A DNA stretch of 64,000 bases, from contig JASPKZ010010239.1 of the NCBI GenBank assembly GCA_030220185.1, forward strand, positions 1,754,001 to 1,818,000, written 5' to 3'. The notes under the pieces are model-generated. The model did no database searches, had not been told where the DNA came from, and worked only from the letters and a program-made list of their open reading frames with translations. Both the position numbers and the translations under genes were made by a program. Of this stretch, positions 52,743 through 64,000 are shown piece by piece; the first letter of the stretch is position 1; every line of letters begins with the position of its first letter. Source of the DNA: Diploptera punctata. Its lineage: Eukaryota; Arthropoda; Insecta; Blattodea; Blaberidae.

Positions 52743-53828
52743 TTAGGTATATTAATTGTACAGATTTGTGTTACATTGGATGGGTATAAATAAGCAATAA
52801 GGAAGGTTAATTACATTCGTAAGGCTTAGCGATTGTCACAAGTATGTGAATATAAGCGGCAGTGCTTATAAATGATTAAGAAATGGACTTGGTATTGACA
52901 GAGCGAGTAACATACGATACGACTGACGTAGTTCATCCCCGGGGAACCTCATGAATATTCCAGCGTCCATATTCCCGAACCTCCGCATGCATGACACTAC
53001 CTTTACCGTTCACCCATACAATCTTTCACTCACTGCTTGCCATACATAGCGCGCACATATCAACATAAAAACATCAATATGTAAAGAACAAAATGTTGCC
53101 AACATCATATAATGATAATAATAATAATAATACAAGAAGATATTGGTATAAATATAGAATGAGAGTCTATGAGATATTATTAAGTTGTCAGCATCAGAAA
53201 GCGCAGGTTATTTAAAAAAGAGGAAAAACAATAAATATTTTCTAAAGAAAAGAAAGCTAGCAAAAAATGAATCGCTTACGTGACCCAAATGACGTATATT
53301 TATAAAAGAAATTGTAACGTCAGAGGGAAACCAATAGAATTAAATATTAAAAAGAGGTAATATTTGAGAGAGAATATTAATTGCCTTGAAATGAATGTAA
53401 AAAGTAGGAAAATCTAAGAATTATATCACGGAATTAGGATAAGGACAAAAGTGATTCAGGCTAGAAAAAAATCCAGTTCTAACGCTTTCTGCCTTGACTG
53501 TATATATTTCAATACCCTAACTGATTTTCTCCTTCTTTTCTTCTTTCTCAACCAATCAGCGTCAATGCCCGTATTACTTGACCTGTGCCTGATGTCACCA
53601 GCAAAAAGAAAATATGTGATAATTAATTAAACATTTTATGACAGAATTTAACACCTCCCAAACTTACAACTAAATCACATATCAATAGGGAATTTCCTGA
53701 AAATAACGTGCATTGAAGTGAAGAATTATGTCATAGAATTCTAATGCATGCGCAAAACGATTGCATTTTGTTCGCTGCAAAGCTATAGAAATGAAAATGG
53801 GGATATGATTGCAGATTCAAGGAGTATA
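52743..53828. other. No feature recognised
   Basis: Mostly AT-rich. 52920-53050 is a GC-richer patch with CCCCGGGGAACC and no coding motif. Confidence 0.45.
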
Positions 53829-54032
53829 CAATATAGATGGAAAAAATGCCTTTAATCAGCCATTAAGTGTACAAGTGCAACAGGATAATGAAGAGGATGA
53901 TTTACAGACAGAAGAAATATAAGTAATAGAACCAAGTTCATTATAGGTTGAAATGGCAATAGAAAAAGTAAGTATGTATAAAGCATCAGTTTCAGGAGGG
54001 ATCCCAAAAGAACTGATGAATTTATAGGCTCT
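53829..54032 (+). pseudogene. LINE-A-type RT N-terminal remnant
   Basis: The plus strand reads FNQPLSVQVQQDNEEDDLQT and, after a stop, VEMAIEKVSMYKASVSGGIP and KELMN. This matches the linker and the VEMAIEKLKxYKxPGxDxIPxELI block at the start of LINE RT domains with a GRPR tail. A stop interrupts it. Confidence 0.55.
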
Positions 54033-54267
54033 TGAGAGAGATATATTTGTGATTAGCGGTTTGGGATATACTGTGTGGTTCCCAATTTTTGTTATTTTCA
54101 TTAATAACATCGTACAATTTCATTTATATATTAATTTGTAGATAGAAAACTACGTATTTCAATATTTTATCTGAATTATGAATCGTGCTGAATTAAGTTG
54201 GCTCAAAGTAATGTTCCAAAATGTGTTCATTGAATACTTATTAATCCATAAATAATAATAGAAATAT

Positions 54268-54274
<7 letters not shown>

Positions 54275-54300
<26 letters not shown>

Positions 54301-54782
54301 CACTGGCACTATCGAATCCGTAGGTTCATGGCCGCGCGGACATAAGCTCTCCATACATCCCTATCCTGAGCTAATGCTTTCCAATCATTCCCTGTATAAT
54401 CTACTTCCCTCAAATCATAGTTAATGTTGTTCTCCCACCTCATTCTTGGTCTACCAACTGGGCGTTTTCCTTCTGGCTTTCCTACAAGAAGTTTACATGC
54501 AAGTCTTTCATTCTCCCATACGCGCAACATGTCCTGCCCATCGCATTCTACGAGACTTAACTGTTCTTATTATATCTGGCTTCCTATAAAGACCATGTAG
54601 TTCATTGTTATGTAGTCTTCTCCATTCACCTGTCTGTTCATCTCTCTTTGGTCCAAAAATTTTCCTAAGAACTTTATTCTCAAATACTCGTAATCTCATT
54701 TCCTCCCTTAAAGTAAGAGTCCATGTTTCGCACCCATATAATATAACTGGTAGAATAATAGTTTTATATATTTTCAGCTTAA
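54275..54782 (-). pseudogene. LINE-A 3' end, 15-bp target duplication
   Basis: AGAAATATACTTTTA flanks it (54260-54274 and 54783-54797). This is the longest well preserved LINE-A end. The thumb IYKTIILPVILYGCETWTL, KIFGPKRDEQTGEWRRLHNN and RRMRWAGHVARMG are in 54801-54508. After a frameshift the C terminus GRPRMRWENNINYDLREVD is in 54530-54309. The tail is the reverse of (ACTT)n. The element is a non-LTR retrotransposon, 5' truncated as usual. Confidence 0.9.
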
Positions 54783-54797
54783 AGAAATATACTTTTA

Positions 54798-55339
54798 ACA
54801 ATGAAAATATAATAAAATTGTAATACGTGAATGAAACTTAATTTTTCGAAGATTTAATCACAGATATCTCAGAGCCTTTTTATACATGAGTATTCTAAGT
54901 AAAACAATAAAACCATAATGTTTTAGTGGACTATTATTGTGGTATTGAATTATTGTTAGGTTCTGTGTTAACGTTACTTGGTTAAACATACATATGTGTT
55001 TCATATGACCTGTGTTTGTTATGTTTAGTCAGCGGGGCTGAGAAGTACTGAACTGCCCTTCAAAATCTCCGGATTTATGACACAACGAATTTCAATCAAT
55101 TCCTAAGATAAAACCATTTCGTGGGATTCCTTTCGACAGATGCAGGAGTTCTTCAGGCATCTTCATTCAATCTCTTCTCACCATTAACCTATTAGATCAT
55201 GCTGATAGCTTGCAAATCGCTGGCAACACATTGTATACAAAGCTTGTGACTAAATTGAAGGACTATAAAACATAGAACCAAGTATTTGTGCTATACTATA
55301 TAATATATAGTATGTAAACTAAATAGTTTCCAAAAAACT
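54798..55339. other. No feature recognised
   Basis: Nothing supported. Confidence 0.5.
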
Positions 55340-55680
55340 CACCTGGTACCATGGCTCAAGTGGGTAGGCACTTGATATCCACCTCTGAATCCCGAGTTAT
55401 CGTCTCGTTCACTCCTTATGGGGTTCGTGGTGAACGAATCGGAGCAAGGCCTAGGGCGGTATTTTTCTCGGGTTCTCTTCGCGTTTCTCCTGTCTTCTTC
55501 TTCTTCTTCTTATTCACGGTTTAGGCTTATTTACTAGCCTGTTCCGGCTCCCAATTGCTGCTCTTTCCATCCATCTGTCCTTGGTCTTCCCAAGGTTCTT
55601 CTTCTTCTCTCGTGGTGAATAGTTGTAGTTTCTCCTGTCATAAACTTAATTTTACCATGTCTTCATACTCGTGTCATTTA
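55340..55680 (+). repeat. Possible tRNA-derived SINE
   Basis: CCATGGCTCAAGTGGGTAGGC (A-box-like) and CCTCTGAATCCCGAG in B-box position are followed by CTT repeats near 55498. One copy only. Confidence 0.4.
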
Positions 55681-55869
55681 TTTCGTTTCATTTCATTTAA
55701 TTGTCAATGTGATAATGCCACAGGCCGATAAAATAGGCTTCACTTGTTATTCCCCCTCCAGGTATTACACTGAATACAAGAGATTACTCTGTATATGGAT
55801 TCCATGGGAATGAAACTAAAGTCGTGGGTCCCTTCTCGTGTATTTATGGTCCGCAAAATAACATTAGAG

Positions 55870-56180
55870 AACACGCTGTGGCGTAGTTGATTAATACAAT
55901 ACGCTACAAGCCACACGATCGGGGATTCGAATACAGGTAGATTCAGGATTTTTAAACTGGCCTATACATTCTGACGGCACTATGGCCCTGGTGTTAACTC
56001 AGCCTCTAACTGAAGTGAGTACCTGATGCTTGTTCTGGAATGAAGACGACCGTCAAGCAGAGCTGATAATCCGGCTAAAAACCTGTGCCGATTTTCCAGA
56101 AATGTGGAAGCCCTAGCTTCCACTATCCAAGGGCATCACAAGGCCAGCTGTAGGACTGCTCTACTCTATTTTAAATAACC
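55870..56180 (+). repeat. Possible tRNA-derived SINE
   Basis: GCTGTGGCGTAGTTGATTAAT and GATCGGGGATTCGAATACAG resemble A and B boxes spaced as in a tRNA. A conserved-looking body follows (CATTCTGACGGCACTATGGCC) and ends before the tandem duplication. Confidence 0.5.
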
Positions 56181-56182
56181 TT

Positions 56183-56525
56183 AGCATGAATAAAGAAGAA
56201 TACTCTGAGAAGAAAATTGCTTAGGTCGTAAATGCGGTGTAAATGACCTTAGGTGTTAAGGGGCGTCGTTAACTATAATAATCACTCACTCGCTGGCACT
56301 ATCGAACCCCATAGGTTCATGGCCGCGCGGACATAAGCTCTCCATACATCCCTAGCATGAAAAAAGAAGAATACTCTGAGAAGAAAATTGCTTAGGTCGT
56401 AAATGCGGTGTAAATGACCTTAGGTGTTAAGGAGCGTCGTTAACTATAATAATCACTCACTCGCTGGCACTATCGAACCCCGTAGGTTCATGGCCGCGCG
56501 GACATAAGCTCTCCATACATCCCTA
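56183..56525. repeat. 171-bp tandem duplication across a LINE-A insertion junction
   Basis: The segment from AGCATGAATAAAGAAGAA through the flanking DNA, the target site ACTATAATAAT and the first ~70 bp of the LINE-A end recurs starting at 56354. The copies differ at a few sites (CCCATAGG/CCCGTAGG, GGGGCG/GGAGCG). The duplication arose after the LINE inserted. Confidence 0.85.
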
Positions 56526-56796
56526 TCCTGAGCTAAAGCTTATCATTTCCTGTATAATCTACTTCCCTCAAATCAAAGTTAATTTTATTCTCCTACCTGG
56601 TCTACCAACTGGGCCTTTTCCCTCTGGTTTTCCTACAAGAAGCTTCCATACACATCTTTGATTCCCCATTCGTGCCAAATGTCCTGTCCATCGCAGTCTA
56701 CGAGACTTAACTGTTCTTATTATATCTGGCGTCCTATAAAGAACATGTAGTTCACAGTTAAGTATCTTCTCCATTCATCTGTCTATTCTATAATAG
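56454..56796 (-). pseudogene. LINE-A 3' end, 11-bp target duplication
   Basis: ACTATAATAAT lies at 56443-56453 and 56797-56807. The tail is CACTCACTCGC on the plus strand, a variant tetranucleotide. The frame has RTVKSRRLRWTGHLARMGNQ and VGKPEGKGPVGRPG, then an internal deletion of part of the RW..NNIN region. Confidence 0.8.
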
Positions 56797-56807
56797 ACTA
56801 TAATAAT

Positions 56808-58389
56808 AGTATTGTAAATTTGGAAGTTAAATCCTCTTGGAGCTATTACTGAATATGTTTTAATGTAAAAGCTTCCTTCAATTATAAATGTATAACTATT
56901 TACCATTCCTTAAATAACACAACCAAGATCTCATTTAATTAGAGTTCACTGATCGGTTCCTTAATAATACTTACAGTGTCTAAAAACTGTACTTGTGTGT
57001 GTGTTTATGCACAGCCTGAAGCATTATGTTTCCTTATGCATTGCAGGAAGAATAACGCATTATTATTGCAAGAGATTGTGATGGATATGCACATGCATGG
57101 TATCGATTCTGCTTGTATTCTGATCACGTTCACAAGTTTGCTGCTTTCTATCTGTTCATTATTTGCTTCCCTGACGTTTATAACGCTTTTGGATTTTCCT
57201 TACATAATGTTTATTATCATATGTTGGTTGTAACGTTCCTACATACTTGATAAGCGAGCTGTAGCTACTCTCCTGTTAATTTACAAAACTGATACTTTCA
57301 AGCCATCTCGCAGTCTTGATAATGCTCCTCACTGCATGAATAAAATAGGATAGGTGATATACACCAGGTAGTAGATAATAGAAGCGGCTCTTTTTTAAGT
57401 ATATAGGCCTACCGTGTCTTGTACAGGATTTACACATTAAAAAATTCTACTCGACGTGTGAATAGAAAAAGCATAACACTGTGCAACAAGAGAAAATCCT
57501 GAAATTTGAAACTATGAAATTTTTATATTACTGTGTGCGCTGAATTCGAAAATGTATTCAATTTTTTCGTATAAGGCATGGTTTTTGTCCAGTGATAGAA
57601 TCCTGCTTATTGCTAATACTTTCCGGGCGGACACTCCAGCGCAGTGTGATTGTAAATATAAGATTAAATTACAGACAAATGCTAATGCACTTTATCGATT
57701 ATATGACAGATTTCCTGTTTACATTCTTTCCAAAAATATTATATTTCCTCCACTGCTAAATATATATCAGTATCAATAAAATTCAGACAGAGTAGTGATT
57801 TGTTATAATGCATAACGTTTATAAGTACATTTTTGTGTTCGGGGGTACCTTGGTTAGATTGATTTGTATACGTCAAACTGATTTGAAGTCTTTTGAGTTC
57901 AGATGTTTATTTCTCTGACGTGAATAACAGTGCTTTTAACAGTTAGAAGTACGTTAAACAGAATTAAATTAGTCTGTAAAATTCTTACAAATTTAGAAAA
58001 ATGATATCGCAAAAGTGTGTAAAATCTCAACGTATGTTATACAATGGGTGTGTGGCGAATTCATTGTAAAATTTCAAAGCGAAGAAATATCCTAAGATTA
58101 ATAAAGCAAGTGAATTGTACTCCCCCTCTAAAGTAAATATGGACAAAAGGTTTGTACGTAAAAATGATTGTATCGGATGTTCACGTAAATTGAAAGGCAC
58201 TCGTCATTCTGTGTTGTTTGCTATGCTATGATATGGACAGAGCAGAAGGACCACTTATATTTAACGAAAATTTGTGGTTTCTCATAAGAAAAAAACAAAC
58301 AGTGAATAGTCTATCCAGATTAACCCTCCGCGGGAAGTCCTGTCAGGCAAGGCGATTAATTTCTTATTCCAACGCCACCTGTAAAGTTG
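56808..58389. other. No feature recognised
   Basis: AT-rich. 58218-58389 may be the decayed 5' part of the relic gene that follows. Confidence 0.45.
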
Positions 58390-60195
58390 ACCTCACAAGA
58401 GAAAGCATGGAGGTTTTCCCCTGTGGCTGGCCCCAGAACTTCTTTCAGTCCTGACTCTAATTCTCAGTTCATGGAATAAAAAATAAGAGTCAAATTTCAC
58501 AGTCAATGCTATATGATCTTGTAAGAGATTTAAATCACACACAAGCCCAGTCTGAATTGTTAGCATCTCGACTGAAGGACTGGAATCTCTTACAACCAAA
58601 GTGGCAATTTATCGAAATAGTCAACATAGCTTATCGTCATATTATTCTAAAAATGGTGATCACGTTTCTCGCAATAATGTGAGTGAATTTATGCGTCAGC
58701 TGGTTAGAGAACATATTTCTGATTAGTGGCGTTTAATTATTGAGTCTACAGAATGAAGTCTAAAATTCGTTTCGCTACACAACGGTAATATTTACCCTTC
58801 ACACCAAAGGCTTATGCCGTAAATATGAAAGAAACGTATGAACACAGAGATATCCTCCTAAAATCAGTACGTTAATACGGTTAGGAATGACAAATATGTG
58901 AAGATCTAAATGTAATTGATCTATTAACCGAATGTAACTGGGATTTACGAAATATTGTTGTTTCTTGTGAGAGTGGAACTCTCGGGACAGAGTTAGCCTT
59001 GACAAAGTGAAAGAGTGGCCTATGAGACTTAATTTAATAATATAATAGGTATCATTGCAGCCAATGGCCATGTAGAAAGAACTGTTTTCATGTCTTACAA
59101 AAGTCTGTTATCGATTTTCCTATGTTTTTACACTGTAATAGGTGATATCGGTCGCAGTGCGACCCACATAGTTTGCACTTGCACCTTTCTTCTGGGTTAT
59201 GGCGCTTCAGTGTTGTGCATATCCTGTGGTGGAAACCATGGACCGCGACTCTCGTCACGGTGTGTCTGAGGTATCTGGCTGCTGTCCATTCCCTGTAGAT
59301 CATCGCATCCGTTGCGTAGAACTCAGGCCATATCTGTTCTCTCTTCTCGTTGAGTTCCCACAGCAGTTCTTTGTAGGCATGTGTTGCCGGCACGAGAAGG
59401 TCCAGGTGGAGCTCTTCTATGAAGAATGGTTCCATTGTCAGTATGTATGTTAGGCGTGAAGGCGTGTATTTTGATACGCTTAGCGCTGTCTTTAAAAAGT
59501 GTGCTTTGACTTTCTCTATTTCCTCTAGGTTTGCCTTATTTAGGTTCTTCCAAATCACTTCTATTCCATAGGTCATGATTGGTGCTATTTAATTTAATAG
59601 CAGGCTAGAAAAAATTGTAAATTTTCATTTACTCGTGGATTCTCATGGAATGTTATTGCCACCGCTACATATAAGGTTGGTTCAATGAAGAATTTGGTTA
59701 AAGCAATGGACAAAATTGGAACGGTTCTCGGTACTTGAGAGACCAATTTTCCAAGATGAGTGAAGGCAAATTAAAAGAGGGCATTTTCATTGGTCATCAA
59801 ACCCAGGAAATTCAGCAATATGCTCTGTTCGAGGAAAAACTCAACGAAACAGAAAATATGGTGTGATGTGCGATCAAAGATGTACGTTCGAAATTCCTTG
59901 GAAATTGAGGCGCGGATAACTGCATCGAAGTTGTAAAAAATTGTTAAGGGCATAAGGTAATAGTCTGCAATATGTCCCTTATAATGCATTTCTTGCACCC
60001 CCATCTTAACTTCTTTCCACTGAACCTCGGAATGGTCAGAAACGAGCATGGAGAATGGATTCACCAACAAACATTCAAAATGGTGAACGGATATGCAGGA
60101 AAATGGTCTTCTAACTTGCTTGCTCACTATTGTTGGTTTCTTGTCTCTCAGAGTTCCGGTCTTCACAAGAGAAAGTCTTCCAGAAAAACATTATA
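58390..60195 (+). pseudogene. Relic of an unassigned multi-copy repeat protein, split by LINE-E
   Basis: Left part (to about 59080): LYDLVRDLNHTQAQSELLAS and RLKDWNLL, then SEFMRQLVREHISD, WRLIIEST.SLKF, KAYAVNMKETYEH and SLDKVKEWPMRLNLI, in changing frames. Right part (from about 59620): LLPPLHIR, KEGIFIGHQTQEIQQYALFE, HFLHPHLNFFPLNLG and NEHGEWIHQQTFKMVNGYAG followed by KWSSNLLAHYCW. I recall similar text in uncharacterised proteins repeated in arthropod genomes, but I do not know the function or transposon class. Many frameshifts and stops. No terminal repeats were found. Confidence 0.5.
59088..59598 (-). pseudogene. LINE-E 3' end inserted in the relic gene
   Basis: A 162-codon open frame (59576-59088) has GIEVIWKNLNKANLEEIEKV, KTALSVSKYTPSRLTYILTM and the zinc knuckle CKLCGSHCDRYHLLQC (C-x2-C...H-x3-C) near its end. 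This is the C terminus of a non-LTR element polymerase after the RT domain. It has no stop over this stretch, so it is younger than the gene it interrupts. The 5' end is truncated. Confidence 0.7.
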
Positions 60196-60538
60196 AAATT
60201 GTAATTTTTAAAAATAATTTATAAGATATTTTCATGCAATATATGTTTTTAGTTTTTTTTAACTCTCTGACATTTTATCAGTAATCAGTACACCATTTTC
60301 AATAAATTGAGTACTTTTGAACGTTGAGTGTAGTAAAATGTTGACTCTGAAGCAACAAATACAAAAAGTATCAACTTTTTAACCAACATATTGAACATGG
60401 TTTTCACAAAAAGTACGTGAGAGATAACTGCTGGTTTGAAATTCAAATTATGAGGACCCGAATTAGGAAAATTTACAAATTATCATTTCATGGCATAAAT
60501 AACATTAAAGTTTGCCGTAAAGTGTAATTAATGTAAAA
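60196..60538. other. AT-rich spacer
   Basis: Nothing recognised. Confidence 0.45.
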
Positions 60539-60549
60539 TTATAATTTTT

Positions 60550-60569
60550 CTCTATTTCTCTCTCTCTCT

Positions 60570-60629
<60 letters not shown>

Positions 60630-60653
60630 TTCTATCTCTCTCTCTTTATCTCT

Positions 60654-60696
<43 letters not shown>

Positions 60697-60702
60697 TATA
60701 TA

Positions 60703-60739
<37 letters not shown>

Positions 60740-60745
60740 TATATA
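60550..60745. repeat. (TC)n and (TA)n compound microsatellite
   Basis: Alternating long CT and TA tracts, in two rounds. Confidence 0.95.
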
Positions 60746-60975
60746 TATAGTAGGACTTTATTAGACTAAAAGTAAGATATTTACAATATTATTGACAAAT
60801 ATGGGTAGCACGGGCAGTAAGCCGTACGTGCTCTTGACAGTCCGTTACGATAAAGTAATAATTGGTAATAGTATAAAGAAAAACAAAAGAATACAATAAT
60901 ATTACAATTACATAAAGAAAACACAATCATATTACAATAACATAATAATACAATAACATTATGCATACACGTATA
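60746..60975 (-). repeat. LINE-D 3' UTR copy
   Basis: AGTAGGACTTTATTAGACTAA, ATATGGGTAGCACGGGCAGTAAGCC and CAGTCCGTTACGATAA match in reverse the 3' UTR at 20690-20952. No coding part. The 3' end abuts the microsatellite. Confidence 0.75.
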
Positions 60976-60984
60976 TATACTTCA

Positions 60985-61405
60985 TTTTTCTTCTTTTAAG
61001 GTACTTCTACGTGCCCCTCAAGTCTACGGCGTTTTATAATGTACGACCTGTCGGAAGAGGAATTTGACAAAGAGTCACATAAATATACTATTTTATCATT
61101 CAAGGTCTCAGAGAACTTCACGCTTAATGAAATAGCTTAACGCCGGGACCATTGTTGATACAACAAAAATTATAAAATAAACACGCGAGTCCATTAATGG
61201 TGAACAAAGGGAATATGATATGGATAATCATAGCAGTTAGGTGGTATTCGGGAACTATTTGGCATTTAAAGTTTCCTAATATTTTAACTGAACATATGAG
61301 AAACCGTTATAGAATACAAGAAACTTGTCTCGATCGAGGAACAAATTCGTGTCATCTGCTCCAATGGGATGTGATTTTGCCCCATACCTCACTGGTAGAC
61401 ACGTG
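60985..61405 (-). mobile_element. SINE-C copy, decayed
   Basis: AGGTACTTCTACGTGCCCCTCA (3' end), TGAAATAGCTTAACGCCGGGACC (tail), GGGAACTATTTGGCATTTAAAG (body) and GTCTCGATCGAGGAACAAATTC (head), all reversed. Confidence 0.6.
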
Positions 61406-62784
61406 AATATTTAAAATAAATTATAACTAAAAATAAAAGCATATTTCCGTATCCCGGCTGAATTGGTTGCTATCACAGATAAGTGGATAACAGTACACGG
61501 AATCACGTGATTGTTGTGATCCAATCTCCCAACTTTACTTTCGGATTTTGCTAATCTACATATCAAATATTATTCTGGATGTGAGTGGACCCAGTGCACA
61601 TCTTAAATACATAGACAGATGCATTACAGCCTACAACTGAGGTGTTGAATGGAATATGGGTATAGCTAATGGTTTGCCCTTTTTCCGTTCAATGCATTTT
61701 TGGACTCGTCATTTTGTACATAGTTGGTCAGCATGAAAAGTTTCGTTTCGATATCTCAATTACAGCAGGTTCAGCAGCTGATTGTAGCAATTAAAATAAA
61801 ATGTTATGCATTTAGTTATATATCAATTGCTAAATCTCAAAACGCATATTTTTTAATTGTGCGCATGTTCCATTCAACTCCTCATTTGGTTATCCAACCC
61901 GGAAGGCTTCATATGTAAGTCAGATATTCTAACCGTTATATCACTCAGAAATTTGGGTTGGGGACCGAATGGTGAATTTCAAATTTCTTTTAGTTTTCAT
62001 CTGATTTTTTGAAATTTTTATCACATTCATTATGTGCTTATAGAAGTGTTTCTATGAAGTTTGGTGTTTATAAGTAGAATACTTTCAGAATTATGATTTT
62101 TTTAAATATTTTCTAAACAATGCTCCTTACGATGCATTTTTAAATATTCGCTGTTGAAATTTGAGATTCAGAGTCTTTATTATTCCACTGAACAAATGTT
62201 CTATGCAAAAAATATTCATAAAGGGAACATACTGCTTATTTTTCATTTTTTGAAAAAAAAAATCATTCTTAATATTTTTTCCATCTCGATTTAAAAGAAC
62301 ACATGTGTCTTAGACTAGTAACTGCATAGTAAATTTGAATTAGCATTTATTGGAGAGTCTAACTACAAAATTGAACTTTGATAGGGAAACAATTGCATCA
62401 TAAGGATTATTTCAAGTTTTGGAAAATGTAAAAAAAAATGGAAACAGAAAAAATGCATATTACATTTTAAGTAGTGATGCTGACCACACGTGCAAGGGTA
62501 TTTAAACTCTTACGTCACAGATTCAATTCTGCTCCTACAATAAAAATGTTTACATGAAAATGAAGTTGTAAGACCTAGAAGACGTTGGGCTGATGCATTA
62601 TGAAGTCGGAACGGGCAATTGCCTAATCCCTGGAGTGATGATGATGATGAAAATGTTCCTAAAGAATCAGAGTTATTAAAAATAAAATTAACAAAAAATT
62701 AATTTTTTGCCTTTTTTCAACATTTTCTGCATTCGGTCCACTTAAATGAATTTTGATTATTAAATATATATATTATAACGTCGG
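61406..62784. other. Mostly unassigned
   Basis: Two weak hints only. 61880-61955 resembles a reversed tRNA-like head (CCAACCCGGAAGGC..AACCGTTATATCAC). At 62563-62650 the plus strand reads RPRRRWADA, like a LINE C-terminal tail. Neither is long enough to call. Confidence 0.3.
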
Positions 62785-63128
62785 CCAAGGTGATGAGTAA
62801 GGTCGCGGTTTCAAACCCGCCCGAGGTCGAAGGATTTTCAGGATGGAATAACCTCCGAGAGAGACGTTAAGCCGTGGTTCCGAGCCTGAATATTTTCCTG
62901 CTCGTAATAAAACCTCAAGCCTAAATTAGTACCTCTGAGCAAAATTTAACCGGCCTTTCCCATCACATTAACACCTTGCTTAGTTGTCTACTAGATATCT
63001 CATTAAGGCTATGTGCTGACACATGTGACTCATTGACATCTGCAGGGACATAATCGTGACTATATTACCCTAGTAATGAAACTCCCGTCAGCGGATCACT
63101 CGTACCTCCAAGCGGGACGTACGGAATA
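62785..63128 (+). mobile_element. SINE-E copy
   Basis: GTCGCGGTTTCAAACCCGCC is a B-box-like head. The body has GAGAGACGTTAAGCCGTGGTTCC, ACCTCTGAGCAAAATTTAACCGG and a terminal CCAAGCGGGACGTACGG. The 3' portion recurs at 9593-9805. Confidence 0.55.
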
Positions 63129-63568
63129 TATACATACATATAGGCCTATTATAATTCATTTGTATAAATAATTCCATGATCTGTTGAAGCTGTTGGATAG
63201 TTTATTTTGAGACCTGGAGAAAAGGTTATTTCATTAGAATTGAAATATTTGTTATACCCATGAGTAACAAAGGTTAGTTACTGAAATCTAATTTCTCCAT
63301 AACTTTGTATTATTGAGAATATTTCACATAATTAAGTGTGTTAAAATTTTACTGTATTTTGGAAGTAAACTCTTGGTTTTTATATAGGCCATAGTATGAC
63401 ATTAAATAAAATCAGTATTTTTTTTACTTATTTTTTTTTTAGAAATGCCAGCAGATACTTCCCGTATGTGCTCCGTGTCATTGTCTGCAGGATACAGTAT
63501 AAATATTTTATTAGGGAGCATATATACATTTATGTTTCGTTTAAAATAGTGTACATAATACAAACTAA
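63129..63568. other. No feature recognised
   Basis: AT-rich. Confidence 0.5.
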
Positions 63569-64000
63569 CTAACTAACTCACTGGCACTATGGAACCCGTA
63601 GGTTCATGACCGCGCGGACATAAGCTCTCCTTATATCCTTATCCTGAGCCAATGGTTTCCAGTCATCCCCTGTATAATATACATCCCTCAAATCATAGTT
63701 AATGTTATTCTCCCACCTTAATCTTGGTCTACCAACTGGGAGTTTTCCCTCTGGTTTTCCTACAAGAAGCTTCCATGCACGTCTTTCATTCCCCATTCGT
63801 GCCACGTGTCCTGCCCATAGCAGTCTACGAGAGTTAACTGTTCTCATTATATCTGGCTTCCTTTAAAGACCATGTAATTCACTGTTATGCAAGTCTTCTC
63901 CATTCACCTGTCTGTTCATCTCTCTTTGGTCCAAAATTTTCCTAAGAACTTTATTCTCAAATACTCGTAATCTCCTTTCCTCCCTTAAAGTAAGAGTCTA
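63569..64000 (-). pseudogene. LINE-A 3' end, runs off the window
   Basis: The plus-strand tail AACTAACTAACTAACTCAC precedes the C-terminal frame (63847-63587) with SRRLLWAGHVARMGNERRAW and GRPRLRWENNINYDLRD. The RT-thumb region continues to the window edge. This copy has an AGTT-type tail where others have AGTA. Confidence 0.85.

Noticed and set aside
56283..56353. A separate LINE-A insertion
   Set aside because: It is the first copy of the 171-bp tandem duplication, not an independent insertion.

Overview
This window reads as a transposon graveyard from a large, AT-rich insect genome. The source is most likely a cockroach or termite (Blattodea). I infer this from the repeated LINE C-terminal protein ending in GRPRMRWENNINYDLREVD, a sequence I associate with cockroach genomes, and from abundant tRNA-headed SINEs. 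No host gene can be established. The only host-like signal is one weak exon candidate at 18192-18273. Almost everything recognisable is a mobile element, a fragment of one, or a simple repeat.

Layout. 1-7 kb: a diverged ~150-bp tandem array invaded by a Penelope-like element (PLE) with a GIY-YIG remnant, a 506-bp near-perfect palindrome with a tRNA-like gene in each arm, a 20-bp-TIR element, and a second diverged tandem array of ~139-bp units. 7-20 kb: SINEs of three interrelated families, a duplicated ATT-tailed repeat, small palindromes, a DDE transposase relic and a mariner-type MITE nested in a SINE. 20-31 kb: LINE 3' ends, a hAT-type MITE with a clear 8-bp target duplication, a PLE-like foldback inserted in a LINE, old reverse-transcriptase relics, and a TIR transposon carrying a broken DUF7869-type transposase. 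31-40 kb: two foldback structures (a 3.6-kb inverted repeat and a 1.0-kb element plus a half copy), a Tc1-type relic and a SINE with a swapped tail. 40-49 kb: a 5'-truncated LINE with endonuclease and RT, then a complete 5.26-kb Jockey-type LINE with a 12-bp target duplication inside another PLE-like foldback. 49-64 kb: more SINEs, several LINE 3' ends with target duplications, a 171-bp tandem duplication, and a long relic of an unassigned repeat protein split by another LINE.

The nesting gives a relative chronology: old tandem arrays and SINE-C copies, then foldback and PLE-like elements, then LINE-A ends and SINE-A copies, with the Jockey element among the youngest (only three disabling changes in its ORFs).

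The most interesting cross-cutting observation is that three unrelated-looking PLE-type foldbacks share one short RNA-like signature: CTGANGAT, a 6-bp stem whose sequence changes but whose pairing is largely kept, then GAAA. This resembles the hammerhead-ribozyme core known from Penelope elements but has one extra base. Second is the DUF7869 transposon with terminal and subterminal repeats. Third is the SINE modularity, with one tRNA-derived head joined to three different tails.

Labels used below (SINE-A/B/C/E, LINE-A/B/D/E, PLE-1/2/3, repeat X) are local names, not database names. All alignments were done by eye.
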